DNA of 64,000 bases, from contig CAIUOG010000033.1 of the NCBI GenBank assembly GCA_903900705.1, forward strand, positions 56,869 through 120,868. Reading direction: 5' to 3'. A program made the translations under genes and the position numbers. Of this stretch, positions 8,683 to 18,212 are shown in pieces. The notes beneath the pieces are model-generated. The model did not search any database. It was not told where the DNA came from and saw nothing but the letters and a program-made list of their open reading frames with translations. The stretch is from an uncultured Acidobacteriia bacterium (lineage in GTDB: Bacteria > Acidobacteriota > Terriglobia > Bryobacterales > Bryobacteraceae). Numbering within the stretch: position 1 is the stretch's first letter; the number at the start of each line of letters is the position of its first letter.

Positions 8683-11600
8683 CTATTTCTCTAAGAACAT
8701 CTTACTGCTGGTTACGTACCGGATCATATCCTGCATCCGGTATCCGTTGGTTTTGAGCTTCAGCGCGTCCTGCTTCAGATAGGCCAGTTCACTATAGCTG
8801 AGCGTCCGGCCTGTGGCGTAGATTGTCAGGTGTTTCAAAACGCTGAAGGCCACCTGATCGATACGGTCTTCGGCGAAATACTTCTTCAGGTCGTTGGCGC
8901 CGGAGACTTCGGTCTTATCGGGTAAAACCGAATGGGAGTCCACGGACATTTCCTTGCGGCGGCCACCGGCGTCAAACTCTTCCATGGCAACACCCCAGGG
9001 GTCAATCTTCGAGTGGCAGTTGGCGCAGGCGGGAGCGCTGCGATGCTGCTCCAGACGCTGGCGAAGCGTCATGTCTTTCGTTGCTTCCTTGAGGGCCGGA
9101 ACGTTGGGCGGCGGATCGTTGGGCGGTTCGGAGATGATCTTGCGAGCCACCCATGCGCCGCGCTTCACGGGATTGGACTCGCGGCCGTCCGACAGGCCCG
9201 CCATAATCGCCGCCTGCGTCAACAGCCCGCCCAGTTCCGGACGACCATGCGGGAACGCCACGAAATTGAAGCCGCTTTCAGTCTTATCCGCCAGACCGTA
9301 ATAGCCTGCCACGGACTCGTTGGCAACGATGAAATCCGACTGCACCAGGTTCTTCGCGGGCAGATTCTTCCGGATCAGATACTGCAGAAACTCGACCGGT
9401 TCCTGTTTGAGCTGCGTGCGGACATCGCGGGTCAGTTTCGGATAGCGCTTGCGATCCGGCTCCAGCACGGTGAACTTATCGAGGCTCAGCCACTGGTTGG
9501 CAAACTGGTTGGTGAAGCGTTCGAACTTCGGATCGGCGATCATGCGGGCGACTTCCGCGTCCAGCTGGGCCCGCAACGTGCCGGCGCCCGCCAGTTGCAG
9601 CAATTTCCTGTCCGGCGGACCGTTCCAGAGGAAGTACGAAAGCTTGGAAGCCAACTCGTACGCCGAAAGCGGTTCCGGTTCCGGCGTCTTACTGGTTTCG
9701 ACCAGGAACAGGAACTGGGGCGAAGTCAGCACCACCAGCAGAGCGTCTTTCACGCTGTCAGTGAAGCCGCGGCCCGACGCCATCGACTTCTCGTAGACGT
9801 TATAAACACTGGCCTCTTCGGCGACCGTCACCGGACGACGGTAAGCTTTGGCGGCGAACTCATGCACTATCCTGCGGGCGTAAGCGGAAAGGTCCGTCTT
9901 ATTCGGGTAATCCACAAAGATGTTTTTATGCGAGGCCGGCGGCCAGGTTTCGTAGTAGGGACCTTCGAATTCCACCGACGAAATCGCAAGGCGAGGCATG
10001 TCGCGGCCATCCGTATACTCGCTGCGAACGCCGATCTCCCGTACGCCGGCCAGATAGTTGACGTTATCCTTGTCACCTTCCGGACTGGGGAAATTGCGCA
10101 GCGCACCCTCAAAGTAGTACTTCCCGGGCTTCTCGCTTGCCACCGTTTGCGGCGGACCCACGGGAGCAAAGGTGCTGCCGCAGTCGCGACGCAGGCCCAG
10201 GTGAACACCGAGCCGGGGCACACGCTTCTCAAAGACCAGAAACTTCTTCGCCGTCTCGTTGTCCGCGGGCAGGGGCGTGAAGACAATCTTTTCCGGATCC
10301 CGCACGCCGGCGTACTTCAGACCGAGCTTCAACGGACCCGCATCCAGCCGAACCACGAGGAACGCGGGCTGCATGAGGGTTCCGATAAATTGCCGGTCGC
10401 CCAGGGTGAGCGTGACATCCTGCTTCTTCTCGCTGTGTTCTTTGACGAACTCTTTGCCGGGCTGCACGAGCCCCTGGATTTCGGCTTCGGAGAGCGGGCG
10501 GTTGTAGAGACGAGCCTGCGCTATTTCACCGGGGAAAGCTTCCGTGCCGTTCACGCTGCCGATGTGGAGGTCCGCGCCGGTATCGTCAAACTGCGCCGCG
10601 CCCAGATTGGCGCGACCCACCAGATACCCGTTCACGTAGAGCAGCGTTTCGTTGCGACCCCGACGCATCACAGCTGCGACATGCTGCCATGCGCCCGCTT
10701 TGAGGACGGCGTTCGCGGTGGCAGTACCGCTTGCCTGTTCATTGGAACCAGTGGTCTGCAGCCGCAGCGTGCCGCGATTGTCGGCAATCTCAAACATCCA
10801 GCCCTGCGCCCGCCCCGCGCTGGCCAGACTGGCGATGCCGGCACGCTTCAGGGAAGACGGTTTAATCCAGGCGGCAATACTGAAATCCCCTTCTCCAACG
10901 TTGCGCGGGTCATCGGTCGGCAGCGCTTTCCGCGGAACCACAAAGGAATCGCCACCTCCGTTGGTGGTGATCGCCGGGCCCAGCGGGGAATCGGTCTGTT
11001 TCGCCTTGCCATCGAAGCGGCCCACGGCTGTTTTGTCGCCCGGCCACGCACCGGCCAGGCCCTCGCTGAGGTGAGCGGTATCGGGCGTCACGGCCTTGCT
11101 GCCGGGAACTATGACATCCACCTGGTACACTCCCGCCCGGGGCATCGTCACGGAACCGATATTCTTGGGATTCTGCCAGACCACCGCGGTTGCCCCCGAG
11201 CCCGCGGCAGGCTGAGGTTTTGCGCCCGCATCCAGCAGCAAACCGTCGTTATACTTTGCGGCTGTTACCGTCACGCGAAAGCGACCGTCATCGGGAAGTT
11301 CCCGGACCGAAATCTTGAAGTTAGCCTTCGGACCGTAGGTGCCATCGGCGCCGAAGTTCTCATCATTGGGGATCGCCGGACGCAGCAGGAGCCCCTGGGG
11401 CACAGTGCTGTAAGCCTTGCCCTTGGGATAGCCGCCACTGCCGCGCATGTCGGCGAAAACGGCGTGGTAAATACTGTCGAAATCGCGCCAGCCGCGCACG
11501 GTATCATTCCCGCGATAGCCCTCGATAAAGCGGTACTTCGTCTTCATGAAGAAGGGTTCGAAGGGGAACGGCTTTACCGGCACCAACTGCGTAACCAGCA

Positions 11601-12348
11601 CATCCTCGTTATCCAGAAGTGCGCTGCCGGCGCCGAGGATCAGCTTTTCGGGGAGAGGCGAAGGATTCACGCCCGCACCGAGATCCACGCGAAAGTTCTG
11701 GATCTTCGGCTTCACCGACGGATCCACGATGGATCGGTTCAGCGCTTTTTCGGCGATTTCGAAATAGGATTCCGTCAGCAGCGGAGAAAGCTGCAGGCTG
11801 TCTTTGTTGTTGAGGAACCCATCCTTTGAAACGGCATCCGGAGGCAGCCCGGTGGTGAGGTCATCTTCGAGCAGCAACAGTTCTTTCAGCGTATTCCGGT
11901 ATTGGGAAATGGTCAGACGGCGGACCAGACCGTTTTTGGGGGAGGGGCGTAACCGGGCTTCTTCGAGCTGGCGCGAAATCCAGGCCACCACCTTTTTCCT
12001 CTCTTCGACGCCCGGCTGCGGCATGCCCTTCGGCGGCATGGTGCCACCATCCACGCGACGACGAATCGATTCCCAAAGTTGAATGTGCCGGTCTTCGATA
12101 AAGCCATTCAGCTGCTCCACGTTCACCCCCGCCGTGCCGGCGTCGGCGCTGTGGCACTGCAGGCAGTTCTTCACGAAGAAGGGTTTTACGTACTCGTCAA
12201 AGCCAGGATCGGGCTTATGCGCGGCGGAACCAGAAGCGGCGGGGCTCTGTGCCATGCCGTAACGCACTGTCCATGCTGTGCCGGCAAGGGAAATGGCGGC
12301 AAGCGCGCATAGCTGTAGCGAACGGATAAAACGGTGCCTGGAGGTCAT
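8683..12348 (-). CDS. Large multidomain cytochrome c-like protein (DUF1587/DUF1592/DUF1588/DUF1585) with LamG insertion
   Basis: A 1221-residue exported protein. After an N-terminal hydrophobic signal comes a planctomycete-type cytochrome c motif (C62-L-Q-C65-H66), then DUF1587 ([17 protein letters not shown]), and a central LamG/concanavalin-like domain (about 480-640, [31 protein letters not shown]). The C-terminal half carries the DUF1595/DUF1592/DUF1588/DUF1585 series ([73 protein letters not shown]). The second CANCH motif suggests a further haem or metal site. The family is linked to periplasmic oxidation of unknown substrates. It forms an operon with the DUF1552 gene. Confidence 0.85.
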   Translation of the reverse strand: MTSRHRFIRSLQLCALAAISLAGTAWTVRYGMAQSPAASGSAAHKPDPGFDEYVKPFFVKNCLQCHSADAGTAGVNVEQLNGFIEDRHIQLWESIRRRVDGGTMPPKGMPQPGVEERKKVVAWISRQLEEARLRPSPKNGLVRRLTISQYRNTLKELLLLEDDLTTGLPPDAVSKDGFLNNKDSLQLSPLLTESYFEIAEKALNRSIVDPSVKPKIQNFRVDLGAGVNPSPLPEKLILGAGSALLDNEDVLVTQLVPVKPFPFEPFFMKTKYRFIEGYRGNDTVRGWRDFDSIYHAVFADMRGSGGYPKGKAYSTVPQGLLLRPAIPNDENFGADGTYGPKANFKISVRELPDDGRFRVTVTAAKYNDGLLLDAGAKPQPAAGSGATAVVWQNPKNIGSVTMPRAGVYQVDVIVPGSKAVTPDTAHLSEGLAGAWPGDKTAVGRFDGKAKQTDSPLGPAITTNGGGDSFVVPRKALPTDDPRNVGEGDFSIAAWIKPSSLKRAGIASLASAGRAQGWMFEIADNRGTLRLQTTGSNEQASGTATANAVLKAGAWQHVAAVMRRGRNETLLYVNGYLVGRANLGAAQFDDTGADLHIGSVNGTEAFPGEIAQARLYNRPLSEAEIQGLVQPGKEFVKEHSEKKQDVTLTLGDRQFIGTLMQPAFLVVRLDAGPLKLGLKYAGVRDPEKIVFTPLPADNETAKKFLVFEKRVPRLGVHLGLRRDCGSTFAPVGPPQTVASEKPGKYYFEGALRNFPSPEGDKDNVNYLAGVREIGVRSEYTDGRDMPRLAISSVEFEGPYYETWPPASHKNIFVDYPNKTDLSAYARRIVHEFAAKAYRRPVTVAEEASVYNVYEKSMASGRGFTDSVKDALLVVLTSPQFLFLVETSKTPEPEPLSAYELASKLSYFLWNGPPDRKLLQLAGAGTLRAQLDAEVARMIADPKFERFTNQFANQWLSLDKFTVLEPDRKRYPKLTRDVRTQLKQEPVEFLQYLIRKNLPAKNLVQSDFIVANESVAGYYGLADKTESGFNFVAFPHGRPELGGLLTQAAIMAGLSDGRESNPVKRGAWVARKIISEPPNDPPPNVPALKEATKDMTLRQRLEQHRSAPACANCHSKIDPWGVAMEEFDAGGRRKEMSVDSHSVLPDKTEVSGANDLKKYFAEDRIDQVAFSVLKHLTIYATGRTLSYSELAYLKQDALKLKTNGYRMQDMIRYVTSSKMFLEK

Positions 12349-12368
12349 GCCTTTGATTTATTCACTCT

Positions 12369-12374
12369 ACTATA
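12369..12374 (-). promoter_or_regulatory. Candidate -10 box (TATAGT) for the DUF1592/DUF1552 operon
   Basis: On the minus strand TATAGT is followed by about 20 bases to the ATG at 12348, predicting a very short 5' leader of roughly 13 bases. No clear -35 or strong ribosome binding site is seen. Confidence 0.35.
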
Positions 12375-12413
12375 ACGTTTACTGAACTTCGGAAGTAACG
12401 GGAACATCGTGGC

Positions 12414-12941
12414 TTACTTTTTATCGGCTGTATGATCCGGCACAGCCGCCTTCCGCCGCGCGGTGGAGGGTGGCACCACGCCGCTGACGCGCAGATACCC
12501 CACCAGATTGCCGTAGATCTCGTTGTTATGAACCACCGTGTGGAGGAATGCGTAGCTCAGTTCGGGCGTGCTGGTGACTTTCGCGTCCGTGAGGGCACCC
12601 AGGACGGCGGCGCAATAACTGAAGGAATCTTTGACGACCCGGGCAATCGCCTCCTTTCCCTTCAGCGTATTGATGGACTCGGATGACGCGGGCCGCACCT
12701 CACCCTTCAATGCCGCGCAGTCGCCGTAGTTGCGGTCCGCGGAATGGAGCAGCCACTCCCCGAAAGACATCTGGTCAGCAGTGAGACGGAAGTCATATTT
12801 TGCCGCCGGCATCGCATCCGCGGCGGCCTCGATATTGGTGCGAACGGGAATGAAGTAGCGCTGGATCGTCGCGGTGGTCAGGGTCTGTGCGGAGAGGGTG
12901 CCCACCCACAGTGCGCAAAGCAGAAGAACCGGTCTGGTCAT
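12414..12941 (-). CDS. Exported DinB-family protein
   Basis: A 175-residue protein with a Sec signal (MTRPVLLLCALWVGTLSAQ) and a four-helix DinB/YfiT-like domain. Potential metal histidines are in LLHSADRNYGDC (about residue 79) and the C-terminal FLHTVVHNNEIYGNLVGYLRVSGVVPPS motif. DinB-fold proteins often act as thiol or metal-dependent transferases; secreted versions are common in acidobacteria and uncharacterised. I start at the ATG at 12941, since upstream sequence in frame lacks protein character. A TACTTT box (12948-12953) lies only six bases before this ATG. Confidence 0.75.
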   Translation of the reverse strand: MTRPVLLLCALWVGTLSAQTLTTATIQRYFIPVRTNIEAAADAMPAAKYDFRLTADQMSFGEWLLHSADRNYGDCAALKGEVRPASSESINTLKGKEAIARVVKDSFSYCAAVLGALTDAKVTSTPELSYAFLHTVVHNNEIYGNLVGYLRVSGVVPPSTARRKAAVPDHTADKK

Positions 12942-12966
12942 CTGTCTAAAGTACACCAGGGACAGT

Positions 12967-13344
12967 TCACTCACGGTGCGCGGGAAGGCTGAGCATCGCG
13001 CGGGCCTGAGTGAGCAGTTCCTCAACCGGGAACGGCTTCGGCACCACGGCAAACCCGTCCAGCGATTCGCGCAGGGTGAGCCGGTCATCATCGATCAAGC
13101 CGCTGACGATGAGCACCCGCAGTCCCCGGCATTTCCGTTGCAGATAGCGGGCCGCATTGTGCCCCGGCATATTGTCGACGTAGGAGCGAATTACCAGAAG
13201 ATGGGGGGAGCAGGTCTTCATAAGGTCCACCGCTTCGCCCAGGCTCCCCGCCTGAAGCACCAGATAACCGTCGCGCGACAGAGCTTCGCTGGTGACGGTG
13301 CGCTCCGCCTGATCGGAATTCAGTACGAGAATCGAATGAAACAT
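12967..13344 (-). CDS. Degenerate receiver-domain protein
   Basis: A 125-residue stand-alone receiver (CheY-like) domain. The C-terminal landmarks are kept (S81 in VLIVSG, K103-P104 in VVPKPF), but the strand that should carry the phosphorylated aspartate reads HLLVIRSYVDNMPG, with arginine/serine at 53-54 where the aspartate belongs. Only one of the two acid-pocket residues (D11) remains. The protein is therefore unlikely to be phosphorylated in the normal way and may work as a binding module. It follows a second degenerate receiver by three bases on the same strand and lies next to a NarL-type regulator transcribed the other way. Confidence 0.7.
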   Translation of the reverse strand: MFHSILVLNSDQAERTVTSEALSRDGYLVLQAGSLGEAVDLMKTCSPHLLVIRSYVDNMPGHNAARYLQRKCRGLRVLIVSGLIDDDRLTLRESLDGFAVVPKPFPVEELLTQARAMLSLPAHRE

Positions 13345-13347
13345 CTC

Positions 13348-13761
13348 TCAGCCCCCTTTACTTTCCTGACTCAGCAGTGGCAGCTTTCTCCGCAACGTCC
13401 AGGACCACGCGAAACGCAGCGTCCGCACCATTTGTTCCGGCGTAGCGGAGGTGGCTATGACGTCATAACCGCCGCAGCGCACCACATCCTGCCAGAGGAA
13501 TTCGTCCATGACCGGCGAACCCAGCAGAATGCAGGTATCGCCGAGGAATGGCAGGGCCTGCTGCCACGGCAGGCCCGGCGTTTCCGCGTCGTAAATCACC
13601 ATGCGGATTCCCTCCAGGCGAACCCGCAGCGCCGCTTCATCGACAGAGAGCGCATGCTGAACTCTCCAGCCTGACGCGACGCAGGCTTCCTGGAGGCGCG
13701 CGAGGAAGAGCAGGTCCGCGGTCACCACGATGACAATCGCCGGCTGAGTTTGGGGAGGCAC
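13348..13761 (-). CDS. Second degenerate receiver-like protein
   Basis: A 137-residue receiver-like domain. It keeps a plausible phospho-acceptor (D58 in MVIYDAETPG), but the conserved lysine is missing: the final strand reads YDVIATSATPEQ where K-P would be expected. The acid pocket is reduced to D16 (VVTADLL). The end is a short basic helix (WTLRRKLPLL). It is complementary to its downstream neighbour, which keeps the lysine but has lost the aspartate. The pair is tightly linked (three-base gap) and was probably generated by duplication or co-selected. Function unknown; a regulatory adaptor is the simplest guess. Confidence 0.65.
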   Translation of the reverse strand: MPPQTQPAIVIVVTADLLFLARLQEACVASGWRVQHALSVDEAALRVRLEGIRMVIYDAETPGLPWQQALPFLGDTCILLGSPVMDEFLWQDVVRCGGYDVIATSATPEQMVRTLRFAWSWTLRRKLPLLSQESKGG

Positions 13762-13906
13762 AAGTTTCCGGAACCTTCCAGCTTCACGATAGTCCCGCGG
13801 GAGGCTGATGCCTATACGGGAATGGCAGTAATTTCACAAGACTCCGGTTCCAGATTCATAGACGATAACGGCGTGGTTGAGATACCGCCTGTATTCTGAA
13901 AGCGCA

Positions 13907-14560
13907 ATGCCCGCAAAAACCCGACTGCTGATTGCCGACGACCATCCGCTGATCCGGAGCGGCATGCGCGCGTTATTGGAGCGGAGCGGCGATTTTGAGA
14001 TTGTGGCGGAGGCTTCAGACGGCTATGAAGCCATCGAGATGGCGCTGACCCATAAACCGGGAGTGATCCTGCTCGATGTCGGGATGCCGCGATTAAGCGG
14101 CATTGACGCGGCGCAGACGCTGTCGGAAAAACTGCCGGCAACGAAGATCATCATGGTGAGCATGCACTCGGACGAAGGCTATGTCCTGCGGGCCCTGAAG
14201 GCCGGCGCCCGCGGCTATCTGCTGAAGGCTTCGCCCGAGGCCGATGTGCTCGCGGCAGTGCGGGCTGTGGCGGCAGGGAACGCTTATTTCAGCCCCAGCA
14301 TCACACGACTGCTGATGGAAGAGTACGTCACTGAAGTCCGACGGCGCGGCGTGGAGGACAGCTACGACCTGCTGGGTCTGCGCGAGAAGGAAGTAATGAA
14401 CCTATTGGTTTCGGGTAAGAGCAATAAGGAGATTGCGGAAATGCTGCACGTCAGCGTTTCCACAGTGGAAACGCACCGGAACAATATCCTGCAGAAGCTG
14501 CACCTGCACAATCTTGCGGAATTAATTCTTTATGCGGTAAGGAAGGGATTGATTAATTAA
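13907..14560 (+). CDS. NarL/FixJ-type response regulator
   Basis: A 217-residue DNA-binding response regulator. The receiver domain has all key residues: D11-D12 acid pair, phospho-acceptor D57 in VILLDVGMP, and K107 in RGYLLKAS. The LuxR-type helix-turn-helix occupies about 150-200 (LGLREKEVMNLLVSGKSNKEIAEML, then STVETHRNNILQKL). I start at the ATG at 13907; the frame from 13877 adds ten residues over a likely -10 (TATTCT, 13892-13897), which lies nine bases before this ATG. Its probable partner kinase is the HisKA_3 protein that converges from 16130. Confidence 0.88.
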   Translation: MPAKTRLLIADDHPLIRSGMRALLERSGDFEIVAEASDGYEAIEMALTHKPGVILLDVGMPRLSGIDAAQTLSEKLPATKIIMVSMHSDEGYVLRALKAGARGYLLKASPEADVLAAVRAVAAGNAYFSPSITRLLMEEYVTEVRRRGVEDSYDLLGLREKEVMNLLVSGKSNKEIAEMLHVSVSTVETHRNNILQKLHLHNLAELILYAVRKGLIN

Positions 14561-14563
14561 AAC

Positions 14564-14615
14564 GGTGGCCCGGCGAATCAGCCTGGAGAGACTGATTCGC
14601 GGAGAACGGGCCACC
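14564..14615. terminator. Compound two-stage hairpin between convergent regulator and kinase genes
   Basis: Outer stem GGTGGCCCG (14564-14572) pairs perfectly with CGGGCCACC (14607-14615). Directly inside, GCGAATCAG (14573-14581) pairs perfectly with CTGATTCGC (14592-14600). The loop is ten bases, and a one-sided six-base bulge (GGAGAA, 14601-14606) separates the stems on the 3' side. It starts four bases after the regulator stop. No T-run follows on either strand, so it may be a bidirectional terminator of the U-tract-poor kind or an RNA structure with another role. Confidence 0.6.
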
Positions 14616-14717
14616 CATCACATTCGGAGGAATTCGGCTCAGGAACTTCGAACCGCTGATTTAGCGTAGACCGTTCCGTTACAGCACCGCAACATAAGGC
14701 CGACATAAAAGCGTACT

Positions 14718-16130
14718 CTAACTTACAGACTTTTTGGTCCGCTGCGGGATTGGCAGGACAAACGACACGATGGTACCCCGCCCCGGCTCCGAATCCACCT
14801 GCAACTGTCCTCCCAGCCGGACGACTCTTTCCTGCATACCAATCATGCCAAGTCCCGGTTCCTGGGAAGCGGCGAAGCCCTTGCCATCGTCCTGCACGGA
14901 TACGCTGATCTCGCCTCCGTCCGGTTGTCGCGTTTCCTGGAGGTAGATGCGGACCTGGCGGGCGCCGGAATGCCTCGCGGCGTTGCGCACCGCTTCCTGG
15001 ACCACCCGGAAAATGCAGGTTCGGTGCTCCTCCGGCAGTTCATCCGTAAAAGCCTCCGCCATCACGTCGACTGCCAGGGAGGCACTGCGGGAGGTTTCGC
15101 GGGCAAGCCATTTGACCGCCGGAATCAGCCCCAGATCGTCCAGCATGGTGGGTCGCAGCAGAAGCGAGATATTGCGGACCACGCTGACGTTTCGTTCCGT
15201 CATGTCCTGCACGCGCTGCAGATGCTGCAGCGCTTCTTCGCGATTGTTATCCCGCAGGGCGGACCGCAGGTTGGCAAGGCCCAGCACAATCGCCGAGAGC
15301 ACCTGCCCGACCTCATCATGCAATTCACGGGAAATCCGGCGGCGCTCATTCTCCTGCGCGGCAACCAGTTCCGAAGACAGGCGCTTCAGCTCTTCCCGTG
15401 CGTGTAAGACCTCTGTGAATCGGCCAAGCGACTCCTGCTCAAGCCTTAACAAACGCCAAAGCGCCGCGCCCGCCAGCAGCAATCCAATGAGCAGCGTGAA
15501 CACCAGCAGAAGAAGAAGCTTGGTGCGGAAGGAAGCCATCAACTCCGTAACCGCCGCGCTGCCGGCATTGAGTTGCTTGTCGCTCGCCTGCTGAATGCGG
15601 TCCGCGAGCGCAAGAGAAGCGCTGCGGCGCGGCAGGACCTCGTCCTGCATAAAGCGATAACCCAGCGTGCGGCGGTCTGCCGCATTCCATTCCAGAACAG
15701 GGGCCGCGATCAGAAAAAATCCCGCCAGTTCGTCATTCAGCCGCCGCAGCGCGTCCTGTTGATCCGGACCGGCCAGTTTCTGGTAACCGGCCAGTTCAGC
15801 CTCAATGAGCGCGCGTCTCTCCAGAAATTGCCGCCTCTGCGTTGCCGCCGCGCCGCCTGTTTCAGCCAGCAGGAAATCCCGCAGATACGTTCCGGAGCTG
15901 TAAATGTTGGCTCGCAGGACTTCGAGCGCCCGGTCGCGATTCACATAGTCACTGCGGATGCGTTCCTCGCGCCGCTCAATCTGATAGAGGAAGGAAATTG
16001 CGCTGAGCCCCAGCCCCCCCAGCAGCAGAAGCAAGCCGCCAAAGCCGCCGAACAGCAGGATTCGGACCTGACGATGCGAAGCGCCCTCGCGGAGGGCGAT
16101 CGGAGAACTTGCGGATTGCATCCCCTTCAT
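14718..16130 (-). CDS. NarL-type sensor histidine kinase (HisKA_3/HATPase_c)
   Basis: A 470-residue membrane kinase. Transmembrane helices at about 22-46 and 198-220 flank a roughly 150-residue helical periplasmic domain of the four-helix-bundle/CHASE3 kind. A dimerisation segment with the phospho-histidine follows (ENERRRISRELHDEVGQ, H near 268), as in HisKA_3 kinases, then a HATPase_c domain with N box VQEAVRNAARHSGA and G box DDGKGFA. This class normally phosphorylates NarL/LuxR-type regulators, such as the one ending at 14560. I chose the ATG at 16130; a TTG at 16181 in the same frame would add 17 residues. Confidence 0.85.
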   Translation of the reverse strand: MKGMQSASSPIALREGASHRQVRILLFGGFGGLLLLLGGLGLSAISFLYQIERREERIRSDYVNRDRALEVLRANIYSSGTYLRDFLLAETGGAAATQRRQFLERRALIEAELAGYQKLAGPDQQDALRRLNDELAGFFLIAAPVLEWNAADRRTLGYRFMQDEVLPRRSASLALADRIQQASDKQLNAGSAAVTELMASFRTKLLLLLVFTLLIGLLLAGAALWRLLRLEQESLGRFTEVLHAREELKRLSSELVAAQENERRRISRELHDEVGQVLSAIVLGLANLRSALRDNNREEALQHLQRVQDMTERNVSVVRNISLLLRPTMLDDLGLIPAVKWLARETSRSASLAVDVMAEAFTDELPEEHRTCIFRVVQEAVRNAARHSGARQVRIYLQETRQPDGGEISVSVQDDGKGFAASQEPGLGMIGMQERVVRLGGQLQVDSEPGRGTIVSFVLPIPQRTKKSVS

Positions 16131-16247
16131 TCTGACGCCAGGGGCGACAAACCGCGATTGCCGCCGGTTGATTCCCGTCAACCGGGAACCAAAATACCGC
16201 CGTCCCGGTATAGTATCCAGCGGCTGAAAATCCTAACCTGAGACTGG

Positions 16248-16955
16248 ATGCACGAAGCCGCCGCTCTCGCTCTCAGTTCTTTCGATACCTGCACGCTTTC
16301 CGACGCGATCGACAAGCTTGGTTTGCACCTGCATAATCAGGGTTTCGCAACACCCGGACTGCGTCACCTGGCCGGAACAATGCCTCCGGGAGCGAGCGGC
16401 ATTGCGGGTTGCGTCGCCGGTTACGCCGCCACCGCCCGCGTCCGCTCGTTTGAGCCCCCGATGACGGGACACTTCTATTTCCACCATACCGACTGGTGGG
16501 ACGAGATCAACAGCCTGCCCGAGCCACGCGTCGTGGTGATTGAGGATATCGACCGCATACCCGGAATCGGAGCCTGCGTGGGACTGGTTGCGACGGCCGC
16601 CTATGCGGCGCTGCATTGCCAGGCGGCTGTCACGAACGGGTCCTGCCGCGACATTCCCGCGGTTCACGCGATGAACTTTCAGCTCTTTGGGGCTCATGTC
16701 TCGCCGTCCCGGGCCTATGCCCATCTGGTGGATCATCATCAGCCGGTCAGTCTGTTCGGGCTCAGCGTCCGCCCCGGCGACCTGCTGGCGGTGGATGGCC
16801 ACGGACTGCTCGCCATCCCGCCGGAACACGCGGGCGACATCTGTGCGCTTGCAGCGGAGCTGGCCGCCCGAAAGCGCAGCTTTGTGGACTATTGCGCCTC
16901 CCCGGATTTCTCCATTGAAGGCTTGCAGCAGCAACTCCGGCAGCTTCACTCATAA
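16248..16955 (+). CDS. RraA-like/HMG-aldolase family protein
   Basis: A 235-residue member of the RraA-like fold, which includes 4-hydroxy-4-methyl-2-oxoglutarate/oxaloacetate aldolases and the RNase E regulator RraA. The N terminus has the TCTLSDAIDKLG helix, and the substrate/metal site is visible as GSCRDIPAV (R134, D135) followed by RPGDLLAVDGHGLLAIP. Without the RraA surface features checked, a dicarboxylate aldolase/lyase is more likely than RNase regulation. The next gene, an RND adaptor, begins nine bases after its stop, an unexpected partner that suggests cotranscription. A TATAGT box (16209-16214) may serve as its promoter. Confidence 0.75.
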   Translation: MHEAAALALSSFDTCTLSDAIDKLGLHLHNQGFATPGLRHLAGTMPPGASGIAGCVAGYAATARVRSFEPPMTGHFYFHHTDWWDEINSLPEPRVVVIEDIDRIPGIGACVGLVATAAYAALHCQAAVTNGSCRDIPAVHAMNFQLFGAHVSPSRAYAHLVDHHQPVSLFGLSVRPGDLLAVDGHGLLAIPPEHAGDICALAAELAARKRSFVDYCASPDFSIEGLQQQLRQLHS

Positions 16956-16964
16956 GACCCGAAC

Positions 16965-18194
16965 ATGCAAAAAGCTCATCTGGTTATGCTCATCGCGCCG
17001 CTTCTGTTTTTCGCGGCCTGTGGAACCAATCCAAAAGCCGCGGACGCGCCTGCGACCGGCGCCATCCCGACTGTCGCGGTCGCCAGGGTCACGGTTGCCG
17101 ACCTCAGCCGCAAAATCACGCTTACGGCTGAATTCCGCCCCTACCAGGAGGTCGAAGTGATGGCGAAGGTATCGGGGTACGTGAAGAGCATCACTGTCGA
17201 CATCGGTGACCGCGTGAAGCAGGGCCAGTTGCTCGCCACCCTGGAGATCCCGGAGATGACGGACGAATTGGCCCGCGCCAAAGCCGCCATCCAGCGCAAC
17301 ACTTCACAGGTGGCGCAGGCCCGCGAGGAGGTTCGCCGCGCTGAGTCGAACGCCCAGATCGCGCAGCTTTCCTTCCAGCGGCTCGACAGCGTGATGAAGA
17401 GCCGGCCCGGGCTGATTGCGCAGCAGGAGGTGGATGATTCGCAGGCCCGCGCGACCGCTGCCGATGCGCAGGTCAGCGCGGCGAAATCAAACCTCGCCGC
17501 CGCCGAACAGCAGGTGGATATCGCGAAGGCGGAACTGGCGAGGCTCCAGACGATGTTTGACTATACCCGCGTCACAGCGCCTTTCGATGGGGTGATCACC
17601 AGGCGCTACGCCGACAACGGCTCCATGATTCAGGCGGGTACCGCGTCGCAGACGCAGGCCATGCCGGTGGTTCGCATCTCCCAGAACGCGCTGCTTCGCC
17701 TGATCCTGCCTGTGCCCGAATCGGCCGTCCCCACGGTTCACACGGGGCAGACAGTGGCGGTGCGCGTGCCCACGCTCAATCGCTCGTTTGAAGGCCGCGT
17801 GGTGCGCGCCGCCGAAAAGGTCTCCACCGCCACCCGCACCATGGATACGGAGGTCGATGTGCCGAATCCGGGACTGGTGCTGATCCCCGGCATGTACGCG
17901 GAGACCGATCTGACCCTCCAGACCGCGGGCGCGGCGCTGAGCATCCCGGTGACAGCGGTCGATGTCGATGCCGAAGCGGCGGGCAACAGTGGCGTGAAGG
18001 GCAGGGTTCTGGTGGTTACTCCAGAGAATAAACTCGAAGCGCGCACGGTCACTCTCGGCCTGGAGACGGCCACGCGCGCCGAAGTGCTGTCCGGGCTGCG
18101 CGAAGGCGAACTGGTGGTCATCGGGAGCCGCGCCAGTCTGCGCGCCGGTGGCGCAGCCACGCCGAAACTCACGGAAATGGTCTCCGGGAAATAA
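16965..18194 (+). CDS. RND efflux periplasmic adaptor (membrane fusion) lipoprotein
   Basis: A 409-residue HlyD/AcrA-type adaptor. It begins with a lipoprotein signal (LLFFAACG, C19). The biotinyl-lipoyl halves are GYVKSITVDIGDRVKQGQLLATL (about 66-88) and FDYTRVTAPFDGVITRRYADNG, with an alanine-rich helical hairpin between them (about 95-190). Beta-barrel and membrane-proximal domains follow (TLNRSFEGRVVRAAEKV, LVLIPGMYAETDLTL). It is the first gene of a complete tripartite pump: permease 18 bases downstream, then an outer membrane channel. Confidence 0.9.
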   Translation: MQKAHLVMLIAPLLFFAACGTNPKAADAPATGAIPTVAVARVTVADLSRKITLTAEFRPYQEVEVMAKVSGYVKSITVDIGDRVKQGQLLATLEIPEMTDELARAKAAIQRNTSQVAQAREEVRRAESNAQIAQLSFQRLDSVMKSRPGLIAQQEVDDSQARATAADAQVSAAKSNLAAAEQQVDIAKAELARLQTMFDYTRVTAPFDGVITRRYADNGSMIQAGTASQTQAMPVVRISQNALLRLILPVPESAVPTVHTGQTVAVRVPTLNRSFEGRVVRAAEKVSTATRTMDTEVDVPNPGLVLIPGMYAETDLTLQTAGAALSIPVTAVDVDAEAAGNSGVKGRVLVVTPENKLEARTVTLGLETATRAEVLSGLREGELVVIGSRASLRAGGAATPKLTEMVSGK

Positions 18195-18212
18195 CCGATT
18201 CTTCAAAATATT

